Positions 7,250 through 16,733 of a DNA stretch of 64,000 nucleotides are shown here, piece after piece; position 1 is the first letter of the stretch; each line of letters opens with the position of its first letter. The position numbers and the translations under genes are program-made. The notes under the pieces were generated by a model that had not been told where the DNA came from, did no database searches, and saw nothing but the letters and a program-made list of their open reading frames with translations. Source of the stretch: Bacillota bacterium (GTDB lineage Bacteria; Bacillota; Clostridia; Lachnospirales; Lachnospiraceae); contig JAEZZO010000066.1 of assembly GCA_023418475.1 (NCBI GenBank), positions 1 to 64,000 on the forward strand, given 5' to 3'.

Positions 7250-9949
7250 CTATACCAATTCAATCCATATCTCATGCTCACGGTCTTTATCCAGTGCGCT
7301 GATATCGCACCTTGCTACCTTGCATACCTTCTCTGCCATACCATATTGCTTACCGTCAATACGAATACTTGCTGTCTGATAGGTCCCGTATTTCTTGAAG
7401 CCGCTGTTTTGATAGACAATCTTTAATTTGCGGTCAGCAAATACAAGGCTTGCCTTCGCGATCCCGCTGCGGTCAAATTGCTCCGGCATTAGCTTTGGTT
7501 CAAAGATCAGATCACCGTAGCTCCCCTTCACACCAAACATTTGCGTAAGCACCGTAAGCAAAAGCCAGCTGGCCGATCCGGTCAAATAGTGATACAGGCC
7601 TCTGCCGGTATCTCCGATATATTCCGGAATACCCGGATAGATTTTACTCTTTTCGAAATTACTGCAATGCGTGTAGAGACTGTGAATGACTTTATAGCCT
7701 TCCTCTGCAAATCCTCTTTGATACAGTGCATTGGCATACATTACAGACATATGGGAAAATACAGCTCCGTTTTCCTTATGCCCATAGGCAAAACCAAACA
7801 TTCTGCCAAGATCCGTTTTTATTTCATGAAAATCAGTGTTAAGCTTATATCCTCCGATTTCAAAATCATATAAATAGCGATCTGCCGTTTTCACAATTTC
7901 TCTCACCTGCAAAGCAGAAGCCGTTCCTGACATAATCGTAAAAACCTGCCCGGTCAGCATCAATCTGACACCGTTCTCATGATCGCCTTCCACTCTTCTC
8001 CCCTGGTTATCATAGTAGCTGTTAAACCAGCTGTGTCCTTCCTTATTGCTAATCCACTCACTATCCTTAATGTGCCCTTTGATCCAATCTGCTTTATTCT
8101 TCAGGTTACCGGCAAGTTCATTCGCTGATATTTCAATCATCTTACCGCTTAAGGTGTGTCTGCAGGAATTACAGTAATTTTTAAGCAGCTCTTTTTTACG
8201 GCTGCTATTATCATATATCTCTTTGTCATCTATCAGCAGCGGCTTCAGCTCCCGGTAAAAGGACAGTGTTTTTATTCCCTTTTCGTCAAGCTTCTTAATA
8301 AGTTGTGCCATCTGTTCCAAATTGCTTGCATAGAAAGCCGTAAATGCTACACTTTCTCCGCGTTCTCCTGCCATATCGAGCGCATCATTCCAATCCGCAC
8401 CACGCATCCGGATATGGTTGTGTTCTCCCACATCATAAAATGCTGCCAGATTCTCAATTAAAAGATGCTCCAAAATGGTACCGCGATATTCGCATCCATC
8501 CTCAGTCCTTAGCCGGTTACCATACTCTGCTTTCCACAGGGTATCCTTTTCCTCACCGCGTACAGCCTGAGGATCCTTGAAATAATAATTCTGATTTAGT
8601 AATATCTCTATGTCTCCGCTCTGCATAATATACAGATTGGTTGTAATAAATGGCCATACACCATGATCCATCCAGACTCTTGTAATATTATTGCGATCTG
8701 CGATAAATTCTCCCTGTCCGCTTCCAATTATAGTTGCATTTGTACCATCACAGCGTACACCACCAAAATAAGAGATCAGCATATCCCGTACACCCAACGG
8801 ATTCATAATCAAAAGTGCCAGACAGTCCTGCCACAGATCCCTCCAGCCACGTCCCCCTCTTCCGTAATCATGATGCGGAAGGAAGGAACAGCCGTAAATT
8901 CTTCGAAGCATCGGCTGAAAATTAACCCAGTGCATCCAGTTGTCAAAATGTTCTGAACCCGTCTGGTAGGAGACATTAATCTTCTCTTCCCAGTAAGTCT
9001 TTGTTGCTTTAAGAGAAGTCAGGCAGGCTTTCTTTGATAAGAATTTATCTGCGGTTTTGGAAAGCTCCTCCACAGAACTGCCATAGCCTAATACAAGCAG
9101 ATAGGTTTTCTCCTCTCCCGGCGCCAGTTCCGTCTTAGCAAAACGAATACCTCCCATGGTCTCATAGCCGTCTACCCGGTATCCCTCCCCAACGGGTTCG
9201 ATGTCCCTGATCACTGCCAACGGTTGCTCAAAGGAGCCTCCTTCTCCAAGAAAAGTCTCGGTCACAGGATAAAAACCAACTGGCTTCTCACCTTCCTGCG
9301 CTCCTCCAAAGACACCATAGATAACGGTATTACGGCGGTGTCCCCGTTCGTCAAAGGTGAGTGTCGGATTAAGAATTACACCTGTCTGCGTTGTCGAGGT
9401 TCTATGCAAAAGCGAGGTAACATTGCGGTGATCTCTGATATTATCCGCCGATCTGCCATACATCGGTATAGCAGCCGTTGGTGTAATCAGAAGTACTTCC
9501 TCAGAACAGTTAACAAGAGTTACCATCATCAGCTCCACCGTATCCTTCGTATAGGGAACAAAGGAAAGAATCTCTGAGCGGATACCATACTTTTTTGAAG
9601 TGCGGGTTACTTTATGCCACATTACTCCCGCTTCCAGAAATGTTGCTTCCTTCTCTCCGGTAAAAAGCTCTGCTTCCTGGGCTGCGGACTTTCCTGTTGC
9701 AGACCATATGCCCTTTCCTTCTATATTACACCAGAAATTTCTTGATGATTTATTATTATGTAAATTCTCACTGCTGACCGGTTCGAGCAAAAAGGTATTC
9801 TGGCCCATCTTACTATCACCGCCCAGTACGGGAGTGACACTGCTCATTACACCACATTCATTTGCAATCGGAAAATAAAGATAACTGGTCAGTTCCGGAT
9901 CTTGCAAACAAAATTCGCCTTTTTTATTCATAAACTGATATCCTTGCAT
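7250..9949 (-). CDS. GH94 glycoside phosphorylase, possibly laminaribiose/cellobiose type
   Basis: 899-aa inverting phosphorylase that would cleave a beta-glucosyl disaccharide with phosphate to alpha-glucose 1-phosphate plus a free sugar, saving ATP. The N-terminal beta-sandwich includes ELTSYLYFP and GDSKMGQNTFLLEP. The (alpha/alpha)6 barrel includes YGRGGRGWRDLWQD and RGADWNDALDMAGERGE, where Asp519 (first D of DWND) matches the catalytic acid of GH94. The start has GGAGG six bases upstream. From memory, the N-terminus resembles laminaribiose phosphorylases more than cellobiose phosphorylases; this is not proven. It follows the larger phosphorylase gene by 106 bases and precedes the cupin. 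Confidence 0.88.
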   Translation of the reverse strand: MQGYQFMNKKGEFCLQDPELTSYLYFPIANECGVMSSVTPVLGGDSKMGQNTFLLEPVSSENLHNNKSSRNFWCNIEGKGIWSATGKSAAQEAELFTGEKEATFLEAGVMWHKVTRTSKKYGIRSEILSFVPYTKDTVELMMVTLVNCSEEVLLITPTAAIPMYGRSADNIRDHRNVTSLLHRTSTTQTGVILNPTLTFDERGHRRNTVIYGVFGGAQEGEKPVGFYPVTETFLGEGGSFEQPLAVIRDIEPVGEGYRVDGYETMGGIRFAKTELAPGEEKTYLLVLGYGSSVEELSKTADKFLSKKACLTSLKATKTYWEEKINVSYQTGSEHFDNWMHWVNFQPMLRRIYGCSFLPHHDYGRGGRGWRDLWQDCLALLIMNPLGVRDMLISYFGGVRCDGTNATIIGSGQGEFIADRNNITRVWMDHGVWPFITTNLYIMQSGDIEILLNQNYYFKDPQAVRGEEKDTLWKAEYGNRLRTEDGCEYRGTILEHLLIENLAAFYDVGEHNHIRMRGADWNDALDMAGERGESVAFTAFYASNLEQMAQLIKKLDEKGIKTLSFYRELKPLLIDDKEIYDNSSRKKELLKNYCNSCRHTLSGKMIEISANELAGNLKNKADWIKGHIKDSEWISNKEGHSWFNSYYDNQGRRVEGDHENGVRLMLTGQVFTIMSGTASALQVREIVKTADRYLYDFEIGGYKLNTDFHEIKTDLGRMFGFAYGHKENGAVFSHMSVMYANALYQRGFAEEGYKVIHSLYTHCSNFEKSKIYPGIPEYIGDTGRGLYHYLTGSASWLLLTVLTQMFGVKGSYGDLIFEPKLMPEQFDRSGIAKASLVFADRKLKIVYQNSGFKKYGTYQTASIRIDGKQYGMAEKVCKVARCDISALDKDREHEIWIELV

Positions 9950-10055
9950 TTTTTCCCTCCTAATGTTCCATTTTTCTATGACTTTTACATTTCTTCCAGC
10001 AGTATGCCACAGAGTGACATCACAAATCGTTATTTCACAGCTCTGATTTATTTTA

Positions 10056-13000
10056 TTATTGCAGATAGATATCGATCTTTTTAACCCCGCCGTTTCTGAT
10101 ACGCCAAGCTAATTCTCCGCTGATGCAGGAAGATAGCGTCTCATCGGTGGTATCTGCAATTCTGATTTTATAGATCTTTGCCGCATCCGGTCCGAAGGTA
10201 TCTCTGCGTCCAGGGTTATGATAAGTCACTTCACATACAGACAGAAAGGGGAAGGATATCTCTCCTGCCTCGTCAAAGAGCCAGCCGGGAAGCTTTGGTT
10301 CAAAACGCAGCTGCAGCTGTCCATTATCGCAGACGAAAATTCTTCGACCGATGAACATTTCAATCCAAAGGGATATTGCCTCTGTGGTTGATCCGGATAG
10401 CCTTGCTACAAAACCTCTTCCGTGAACCTTGGGATCCGGATTTTCACTGGAGGCCAGAAAAGAGGAATTCTCCAGAATACTTCTGCCGTATTCACCGGGA
10501 TCTCTGAAGACTACCAGGGCTGTTCTAATATCTTCATAAAAATGCTCATACAAACCGGCACGCAAAACAGACAGAAGGTATTTATACTCCATATGTAAAA
10601 AGATACTTTCCCTCTCCTGCCATCCCGGGGTAAACGCTCTTACTCTGCCGTTCTCCATCGAGATTTGCTCCAGCGGAACACAGGTTTTATACATACCAAG
10701 CTTCCGGTCAAATAGCCTGCTGCCTCTGACATTGCGGTATAGCTTCTCTGCTTCCTCCCGGTTGTTAAGACTTCCGAGCATTTTAGCCGGTCCTTCCAGA
10801 AAATGAGGCAAAGGCTGTACTTCAAATTGCTTAACAACTGCTTTTTGTAATCCGTAATGACTTATTACAGGGTTTCCTTTATCATCAAAAACCGGTTCAA
10901 ATTCTATAGCCCTGTAAGAAAAATAAGTAGGAATAATTCCCTCACCATATGTGTCTGCTTTATGGATGCCTTCCTCTAATTTCTCCTCAAAGGCACGAAG
11001 AATTTCAAATACTTCTCCTGCCTTTAATTCCTGATAGGTACCGCATATTGTAAATCTTACCTTGTCCCGGTACTGCTCCCTAAGAGAGGAGACCTTGTCC
11101 CAATAGGCAAAAGAAGTCCATCCCTCTTCTTTGGATTTTTGCAGGATTTGATAGGTATTTCTCAAAAAGTCGGCAGCTTCCTGCGGCAGGGATACCTGAT
11201 CGACCTCACCTATTGACCCACGCAGGAAGGAAATCATTCTTTTCAGTTCAAAAGTTTCCGCCATTCCGCTTCCGAATAATCCTGGCAGGCCGTTCATTGC
11301 ATCATTCCATCCCGGCTTGCCTCCTTCCATTTCAACACCCATTCCAAATGAATCAAGGGAAGAGAATTTATTAACCGATAGAATGATCATTTTCCCAAGC
11401 AGCGTTGTCACAGCATATTCCCCTGCCTCAGTTTTTAACCAGTTCGTACCATTTTTCACAAAACCCTGACGGTTTAATTTTATCTCATCTTCCTGCAGGG
11501 CACCAAATTGCCGTACTTCATTTTTCTGGTTTATTACATACTTTTCGCTGCGAGGCAGTACTCTGGCCGGACTGTCATAAAAACGATAGCTCTCATCCCC
11601 CAGCAGCAGCTCTTTCTTCCTCTCCGGATAGATGGATAAATAACTGTCTATCAAATCCATATTGTAGTCCCAGTGATCACTCCAGTAACCTTCCCGAAAA
11701 CCCGCTTCGATATTCTGGTCACAACATTCCAGCAGCTGCTCCAGAAGCATATCCTCACCGCAGGATGCCTGTATAGAATGACTGGCAATATAGTTTGCTA
11801 TGCTGCCGGGTGTAAAAGGTTTTTCCGTTAATTTCAAAAGCTGCGTTGCTGCTATCCCGCAATTCTCTGCGATCAGTTTTGCAGCACGGGGTTTACACTC
11901 CGCTTTTACGGAGAAGGTAGAAGGACGTATCTCCAGCGGATTATATCCATCTATCTGAATTAGACTGAAGAAAGTTTTTATATTAAAATCTCCGATTTCC
12001 TGGTGAAAGAAGCTATCATTTCTTCGATTCTGGCTCACATCTCTAAAATTACCGTTTCCCTGCGAATAATATTCTCCGGCAATGGAGAAAAAATTGTAGT
12101 CCCGTTCCGGATCGCCATGCTTTCTGCTGAACAAATGCACCACTGCTTTATTCGTATTCTTATTAAAGAGGAAGGGGTACCCTCCCCGCAGAAAATTATC
12201 CAGATAATTTTGTTCCATATACTGATCAAATGCCGGTAAAGAGGTATGACACCTGATATCCTTCGTCAGCTGATTTGCAAGTATATCCGCCAGCTTCTCC
12301 TTTTCCTCCAGATAATTGCTGCCGCAAAAATCCTTCACTTTCTCATTCAAGTGCTCCACCGTGGATGCAAATCCGGTTAAGGATGCATAGGTACTGCCTT
12401 CCCCCGGTAGAATTGATAAAGAAAGAAGTGAGAAGCCGCAGGGAATTTTATTAGAATAGTTCTGCGTAAGCTCTGACATTTCCTGCAGGGAATGCTTGAG
12501 AAATGACTCAGGATGAAGAAGCGAGGTATCATAGGAAAAAACCGTTTCCGGATCAAATATAACCGGTAGTACCTTACCCTCCCTGAGTCCTAAGTAAAAA
12601 TATCCGCCTTCGATTTCGGATACCTCCTCACTGTCATCACTGGAGGAGCGAAGTGTATAATAGGGCACCCGATTTTCGATATTCTTAATCTCTGCATAGC
12701 TTTTGAGCAGATTGGACATTTCTTTGTATTCCGCGTTTTTAATTCCGTACGGGATAATCTTTGGCAAGCCGTCAAGTATCTCCAGATGTTTTGTATCCGT
12801 ACCTATATTTTCAATTCGAACCTTTCTGACCAGTGCTCCAATACTGTCTCCCGGCAGCACAAAATAACTGACAGATATTTTAATATCATGCCTGGTATTA
12901 ATCTCCTCTATAGTAAGACTATTTCTACGGATAAGCATGTTTCTCTGTGCAGCAGGATCTCTTGTGACAAACGGCTCAAAATACTGTCCGTTACTTTTGA

Positions 13001-13244
13001 CAAAGGTGCGGTAACCCTTCTGCGGCGTATTTTCATAGGCCGTATTCGCCGGATTAAATTCCATGATTGCATTATTTTTATTATGGATACCAAAGCTGTT
13101 AATTCCCTGTCCCCTGTTTGTATAAAATGCCCATAGCGGAATTCCTTTTATTCCGGCCAAGCTGGGCAGGAAACTGGAAAATGCCGGTATCTTATCATAC
13201 TCTTTCATGATATAGGTATCACCTGATAGCTGATAGTGCTCCAT
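10056..13244 (-). CDS. Large GH161/GH149-like beta-glucan phosphorylase
   Basis: 1062-aa protein of the GH94-related phosphorylase clan. It shows an N-terminal sandwich (MEFNPANTAYENTPQKGYRTF), a barrel with GYWSDHWDYNMDLIDSYL, and GKPGWNDAMNGLPGLFGSG, where Asp648 is the probable catalytic acid. At over 1000 residues it is much longer than GH94 enzymes and fits GH161 or GH149, which act on beta-1,3-oligoglucans. I start at ATG 13244 with GGAG nine bases upstream; the TTG 21 bases earlier has no such site. It is the first gene of the operon. The likely division of labour is long oligosaccharide phosphorolysis here and disaccharide phosphorolysis by the GH94 enzyme. Family choice is inference. 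Confidence 0.8.
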   Translation of the reverse strand: MEHYQLSGDTYIMKEYDKIPAFSSFLPSLAGIKGIPLWAFYTNRGQGINSFGIHNKNNAIMEFNPANTAYENTPQKGYRTFVKSNGQYFEPFVTRDPAAQRNMLIRRNSLTIEEINTRHDIKISVSYFVLPGDSIGALVRKVRIENIGTDTKHLEILDGLPKIIPYGIKNAEYKEMSNLLKSYAEIKNIENRVPYYTLRSSSDDSEEVSEIEGGYFYLGLREGKVLPVIFDPETVFSYDTSLLHPESFLKHSLQEMSELTQNYSNKIPCGFSLLSLSILPGEGSTYASLTGFASTVEHLNEKVKDFCGSNYLEEKEKLADILANQLTKDIRCHTSLPAFDQYMEQNYLDNFLRGGYPFLFNKNTNKAVVHLFSRKHGDPERDYNFFSIAGEYYSQGNGNFRDVSQNRRNDSFFHQEIGDFNIKTFFSLIQIDGYNPLEIRPSTFSVKAECKPRAAKLIAENCGIAATQLLKLTEKPFTPGSIANYIASHSIQASCGEDMLLEQLLECCDQNIEAGFREGYWSDHWDYNMDLIDSYLSIYPERKKELLLGDESYRFYDSPARVLPRSEKYVINQKNEVRQFGALQEDEIKLNRQGFVKNGTNWLKTEAGEYAVTTLLGKMIILSVNKFSSLDSFGMGVEMEGGKPGWNDAMNGLPGLFGSGMAETFELKRMISFLRGSIGEVDQVSLPQEAADFLRNTYQILQKSKEEGWTSFAYWDKVSSLREQYRDKVRFTICGTYQELKAGEVFEILRAFEEKLEEGIHKADTYGEGIIPTYFSYRAIEFEPVFDDKGNPVISHYGLQKAVVKQFEVQPLPHFLEGPAKMLGSLNNREEAEKLYRNVRGSRLFDRKLGMYKTCVPLEQISMENGRVRAFTPGWQERESIFLHMEYKYLLSVLRAGLYEHFYEDIRTALVVFRDPGEYGRSILENSSFLASSENPDPKVHGRGFVARLSGSTTEAISLWIEMFIGRRIFVCDNGQLQLRFEPKLPGWLFDEAGEISFPFLSVCEVTYHNPGRRDTFGPDAAKIYKIRIADTTDETLSSCISGELAWRIRNGGVKKIDIYLQ

Positions 13245-13628
13245 TCCCTTTTTCTCCTTTTTCAATTAAATTTTCTTAGGTTTCGAGAGTCAAAAGCCTA
13301 ATCCAGGTTATGCAGATGAATACGAGTGCATGAATATTCATCTGGGATTCACTTTTAGACTTATGAAACTCCAATCTTCTTGGTTAATTGCGAAAACGCA
13401 AGAATTATATTAATTGTATACACAGAAAGCACATGTTCTCGAGCGAGAGTTAAGCGGAAGGAACGTTGGAGCGGAAGAATATGTGTTTTCTGTGTATACA
13501 ATCCGAACAACTATATAGTATCTCAATTACCTGTTAATTTTCTAAATTTATTTTAAAAATCAATGGCTTAAATTCATAAGTATAATCTAAATCAGGCAAA
13601 TGATTTTTAGGCTTTTGTCAGGATAATC
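13245..13628. other. Intergenic region with two inverted-repeat elements
   Basis: 384 bases between the lacI stop and the phosphorylase operon. It holds a family-1 element (about 13280-13370), a family-2 element (13382-13530) and a family-1 fragment (about 13590-13625), described separately. No coding sequence was seen. Operon promoter signals must lie in or between the elements. Confidence 0.7.
13382..13530. repeat. Family-2 inverted-repeat element, copy 1
   Basis: About 150-bp MITE-like element. Inner arms 13413-13434 and 13481-13502 are 22 bp with one mismatch, containing ATTGTATACACAGAAA. Outer ends GGTTAATTGCG and the complement of TCAATTACC also pair. The centre TTAAGCGGAAG...CGTTGGAGCGG recurs in the copy at 62989-63135. 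Confidence 0.85.
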
Positions 13629-14630
13629 CTATATCTTTACACCGCAGGAATCCCTTACAATAAGACTGGGACTCAAGCGAGTGATAGTTCCTTCCGGCAT
13701 GTCCTCCTCCCTCTCCATAAGCCGGAAGAGCTCCTCTGCTCCAGCATTCCCAAGTTCCGGAACCGGACAGTGAATTGTTGTAAGTGCAGGCTGATAGAAT
13801 GCTGAAAGAATGATATCATCGAAACCAACGACACTAACCTGTGCCGGCACCTGATAACCTGCATCCGTCAGAGCTCGGATACATCCCCATGCCATTTCAT
13901 CATTTGCGCAGAAGAAGGCATCCGGCATCTCTATTTTTTTGTGCAATAATATACGCATCTCACTGTAAGCCACAGTTTCTTCAAAATAACCTCTCAGTAT
14001 GATCTTATCATCCACGGGCAGATGATATTTTTCCATTATTCTCTGATAGGATAAAAACCTTGAAGAATCATCTGCATTTTGCAGTCCGTGAATATACCCA
14101 ATCCGTCTGTGTCCCTGCTTGACCAGATATTCAACCGCAAGCGCCGCTCCCTCCGAATTATCAATCACCACACTGGATACTTCATTCTCTGCATATTCCC
14201 GGTCAATCAATACAATAGGCATCTTTGCATAAGCTATCCGCTTTACATCTTCACAGGTTAAATTCTGATTGAAAATAATGGCTCCTTCTACTCCGGAGGA
14301 AATTATCATGCCGTAAACTTCCTCGCTTGTATTTTCATTGCTGATGTATATATTTAACTGGTATCCTCTCTTTTTACACTGAAGATGAATGGCCTGTGAC
14401 AGCATCCGATAAAAATCGCCCTGAATACTGGTCAGGAACAGCCCAATCGTATTCCTTTTATTTGACTTTAAAAATTTGGCATTCATATTCGGAATGTATC
14501 TCAGTTTTTCAGCTGCTGCCAGAACCTTCTGTTTTTTCTCTTCACTGACCACTTCTACCTGGTTAAGTACATTGGATACCGTTGAAATAGCCACTCCCGC
14601 TTCTTTTGCCACATCTTTGATTGTTACCAT
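13629..14630 (-). CDS. LacI-family transcriptional regulator
   Basis: 333-aa repressor with an N-terminal LacI helix-turn-helix (TIKDVAKEAGVAISTVSNVLN, residues 3-23), hinge helix AAAEKLRYIPN, and a periplasmic-binding-like effector domain containing NTIGLFLTS and VVGFDDIILSAFYQPALTTI. It lies immediately upstream of, and parallel to, the glucan phosphorylase operon and probably senses a beta-glucan-derived sugar. Its own promoter carries a palindrome over the expected transcription start, suggesting autoregulation. Confidence 0.93.
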   Translation of the reverse strand: MVTIKDVAKEAGVAISTVSNVLNQVEVVSEEKKQKVLAAAEKLRYIPNMNAKFLKSNKRNTIGLFLTSIQGDFYRMLSQAIHLQCKKRGYQLNIYISNENTSEEVYGMIISSGVEGAIIFNQNLTCEDVKRIAYAKMPIVLIDREYAENEVSSVVIDNSEGAALAVEYLVKQGHRRIGYIHGLQNADDSSRFLSYQRIMEKYHLPVDDKIILRGYFEETVAYSEMRILLHKKIEMPDAFFCANDEMAWGCIRALTDAGYQVPAQVSVVGFDDIILSAFYQPALTTIHCPVPELGNAGAEELFRLMEREEDMPEGTITRLSPSLIVRDSCGVKI

Positions 14631-14692
14631 ATCTATTCTCCCATACTTGCTCTATTCTTCGGATGTTAAAAATATCATTGACTCTCCACGTT

Positions 14693-14713
14693 AAATGGTT
14701 TGATTAACCATTT
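14693..14713. promoter_or_regulatory. Palindromic operator over the lacI transcription start
   Basis: AAATGGTT, five bases, AACCATTT: a perfect 8-bp inverted repeat. It begins four bases downstream of the -10 hexamer, so bound repressor would cover the start site. It lacks the central CG of classical LacI operators. The owner is inferred to be the adjacent LacI protein. Confidence 0.6.
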
Positions 14714-14716
14714 ATT

Positions 14717-14745
14717 ATTATATAACATTTGCACAACTCACACAA
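14717..14745 (-). promoter_or_regulatory. Sigma-A promoter of lacI
   Basis: On the minus strand TTGTGT (14740-14745), a 17-base spacer, then TATAAT (14717-14722). This is a good housekeeping promoter about 90 bases upstream of the regulator start. Confidence 0.7.
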
Positions 14746-15267
14746 CAATAAAAACATTTTTATTTTAATTATATATAATATTTATTACTTTTTATGATAT
14801 ATTATTAATTTTAACACGTTTAGCTTGCTTATATTTATTATTTCATCCATTTAAATAAAATATATTTATGAATTTGCCTTAATATGTAAGTATATAATTA
14901 TTGAAACGTTATTATATACATGAAAATTATATATTATGTATATGTTTCAAGTATTATTATACTTTATTTTGTGCAATTATTAATTATAAATCAAGATATA
15001 TTTCGCTAACTCTCATAATCCCTCTCGCAATCCCTATTACTATCCCATTCACAACCGCTATTACTATTGCATCCGAATCAGAATCAATGTCACTATCCCA
15101 ATCGCTCCCACATATTCTTAAAAAAAGCAACTATGCTTGTGCGCGGTAAAGAACACTTACGGGGAGGAGTTCCTTCATTATACAGGTATGGATAAACTGT
15201 TATGTCATTCTCGCCTTACAAGCATCACAATATATGAAAATCCGCTAACTTTCACAGTAAAAGAAAA
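14746..15267. other. AT-rich gene-free region with degenerate hexamer run
   Basis: No convincing gene. Between about 15000 and 15120 the minus strand is an imperfect run of GATAGTAATAG-like units that would read as Asp/Ser-rich then Ile/Val-rich peptide. It has no start signal, so it may be a decayed low-complexity gene or simple-sequence expansion. Confidence 0.4.
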
Positions 15268-15307
15268 AGTCCTTACTCAATAATATAACTATTATTGGGC
15301 AAAGACT
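15268..15307 (-). terminator. Hairpin terminator after dacF
   Basis: Imperfect stem AGTC..TT...CAATAATA paired with TATTATTG...AAGACT around a TAAC loop, followed on the minus strand by TTTTTCTTTT. It is about 110 bases beyond the carboxypeptidase stop. Confidence 0.7.
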
Positions 15308-15414
15308 ATAACCATAGTACTTCATCAATTATTCCATCTATTGTTTTATCGACTGTTTCCTCTATTGTTTCATCATTTATTCCATCTATTGTTTCATGGA
15401 TTAATCCGATTATA

Positions 15415-16434
15415 TTAATCCAACTGTTTCAATCCATACTCCAGTAGTTTATTTGAATCATCCCAGCGCCCTAAAGAGCTGGAATGCATCACCACACTAA
15501 TAACCGTACCTTTCTCACTTCTGGCGGCTGCGACCAGGCAGCTGCCGGCCATCGTCGTTGTCCCGGTCTTCAGTCCGATGACATTGGGATTATAGAAATT
15601 GCTGTCATTTCTGATCAGTGCATTTGAATTCTTCCAGAATCGTTTCTCCCCGCTGAGTAAAGTAGCACTCACGCTGCTTTTTTGTGTGATTGATGAGATT
15701 GTTTCGCTTTTAACTGCAGCAATTGCTATTTTCCCCATATCATATGCCGTTGTATACTGACCAATCGCATCATACCCATCCGGGGATATAAAACAGGAAT
15801 TCTCTGCACCCATTTCCTGTGCTTTTTTATTCATCAGACGAGAAAATTCTTTTACTGCCGTAATAGCACTCCATTTTCCTTTCCCCAGAGACTTTCTTCC
15901 AACATAAGTAGCGGCTGCATATGCCGCATCATTACCAGAAGGCAGCAGCATTGCTTCCAGCAGTGTGCCTACCTCCAGTTTCTGTCCTTGCATAATTCCC
16001 GCCTTAGAAGAATCTGAAGCAATCAATTTCACTTCACTTCCCACGGTAACCTTCTCATTTGTTTTACACCAGTCTAGGATAACCAAAGAAGAAAGTAATT
16101 TTGCAGTGCTTGCCGGAAATATTGCGGTTGTAGGATTTTTATAATATAAAACATCTCCGTCAGCTTTCATTAAAATAGCAGAAGAGGCATCAAGAGACAT
16201 ACTGCAGTTTTTAATATTCAACGCTTTTTGCACTGTTTTGCTGCATTTTATCTCAGGAATATAGGACATGTAGTCTACCTTATGACAATCGTGAATTAAG
16301 GGAAGGGAGCTGCCTGTATCGGCATAAACCGTCTGGTATGAAAATTGATCCTTATTACCTGGAACAGGAATGAGATTTGTTGTTAATGATGTACAAATGA
16401 ATATAACAAATAGTAATTTCTTTAATTTCTTCAT
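15415..16434 (-). CDS. dacF: D-alanyl-D-alanine carboxypeptidase, DacF type
   Basis: 339-aa serine peptidase of family S11 that trims the terminal D-Ala of peptidoglycan stem peptides at the cell surface. It has an N-terminal signal peptide (KKLKKLLFVIFICTSLTTNL), the SxxK nucleophile motif at Ser109-Lys112 (PASTAKLLSS), SxN at Ser166-Asn168 (LPSGNDAA) and KTG at 289-291 (GLKTGTTTMAGSC). It lacks the long C-terminal amphipathic anchor domain of classic DacA, ending soon after the catalytic domain. The ribosome site is GGAGG four bases before ATG. A sporulation role is plausible but not shown. Confidence 0.9.
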   Translation of the reverse strand: MKKLKKLLFVIFICTSLTTNLIPVPGNKDQFSYQTVYADTGSSLPLIHDCHKVDYMSYIPEIKCSKTVQKALNIKNCSMSLDASSAILMKADGDVLYYKNPTTAIFPASTAKLLSSLVILDWCKTNEKVTVGSEVKLIASDSSKAGIMQGQKLEVGTLLEAMLLPSGNDAAYAAATYVGRKSLGKGKWSAITAVKEFSRLMNKKAQEMGAENSCFISPDGYDAIGQYTTAYDMGKIAIAAVKSETISSITQKSSVSATLLSGEKRFWKNSNALIRNDSNFYNPNVIGLKTGTTTMAGSCLVAAARSEKGTVISVVMHSSSLGRWDDSNKLLEYGLKQLD

Positions 16435-16733
16435 ATGCCCTCCAACCCTATTTACTTCTTATTTCATCCTATAATAATTTCAGTTCAATTTTATATCGTA
16501 AAAACTAAAAATACAACCTATTATTTCACTTTTTTATAGACATGTCTATGCCAGAATAATAGTTCACAGACCAGGAATAACTGCAAATTTTCTTGCCGTT
16601 CTCTTACTTTAACGGTATAATATTACACGTAATTAAAATGAAACTAATACATACGAATAAATATTACACATTAAAAGCTTCATGGCAATGAACGGTGTAA
16701 TTTATATTTGTTCATAATAGGGAGACTTCGCTT
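16435..16733. other. Divergent intergenic region between dacF and php gene
   Basis: 299 AT-rich bases that must hold promoters for both divergent genes. I see AT-rich -10-like hexamers but no clear pair of promoter boxes and no operator. Confidence 0.4.

Noticed and set aside
8478..8486. GGTACCGCG resembling a T-box sequence
   Set aside because: It lies inside the GH94 coding region with no surrounding T-box structure.
14901..15149. 82-codon plus-strand open frame in AT-rich region
   Set aside because: Ile/Thr/Ser-rich shadow of a degenerate hexamer run with no ribosome site.
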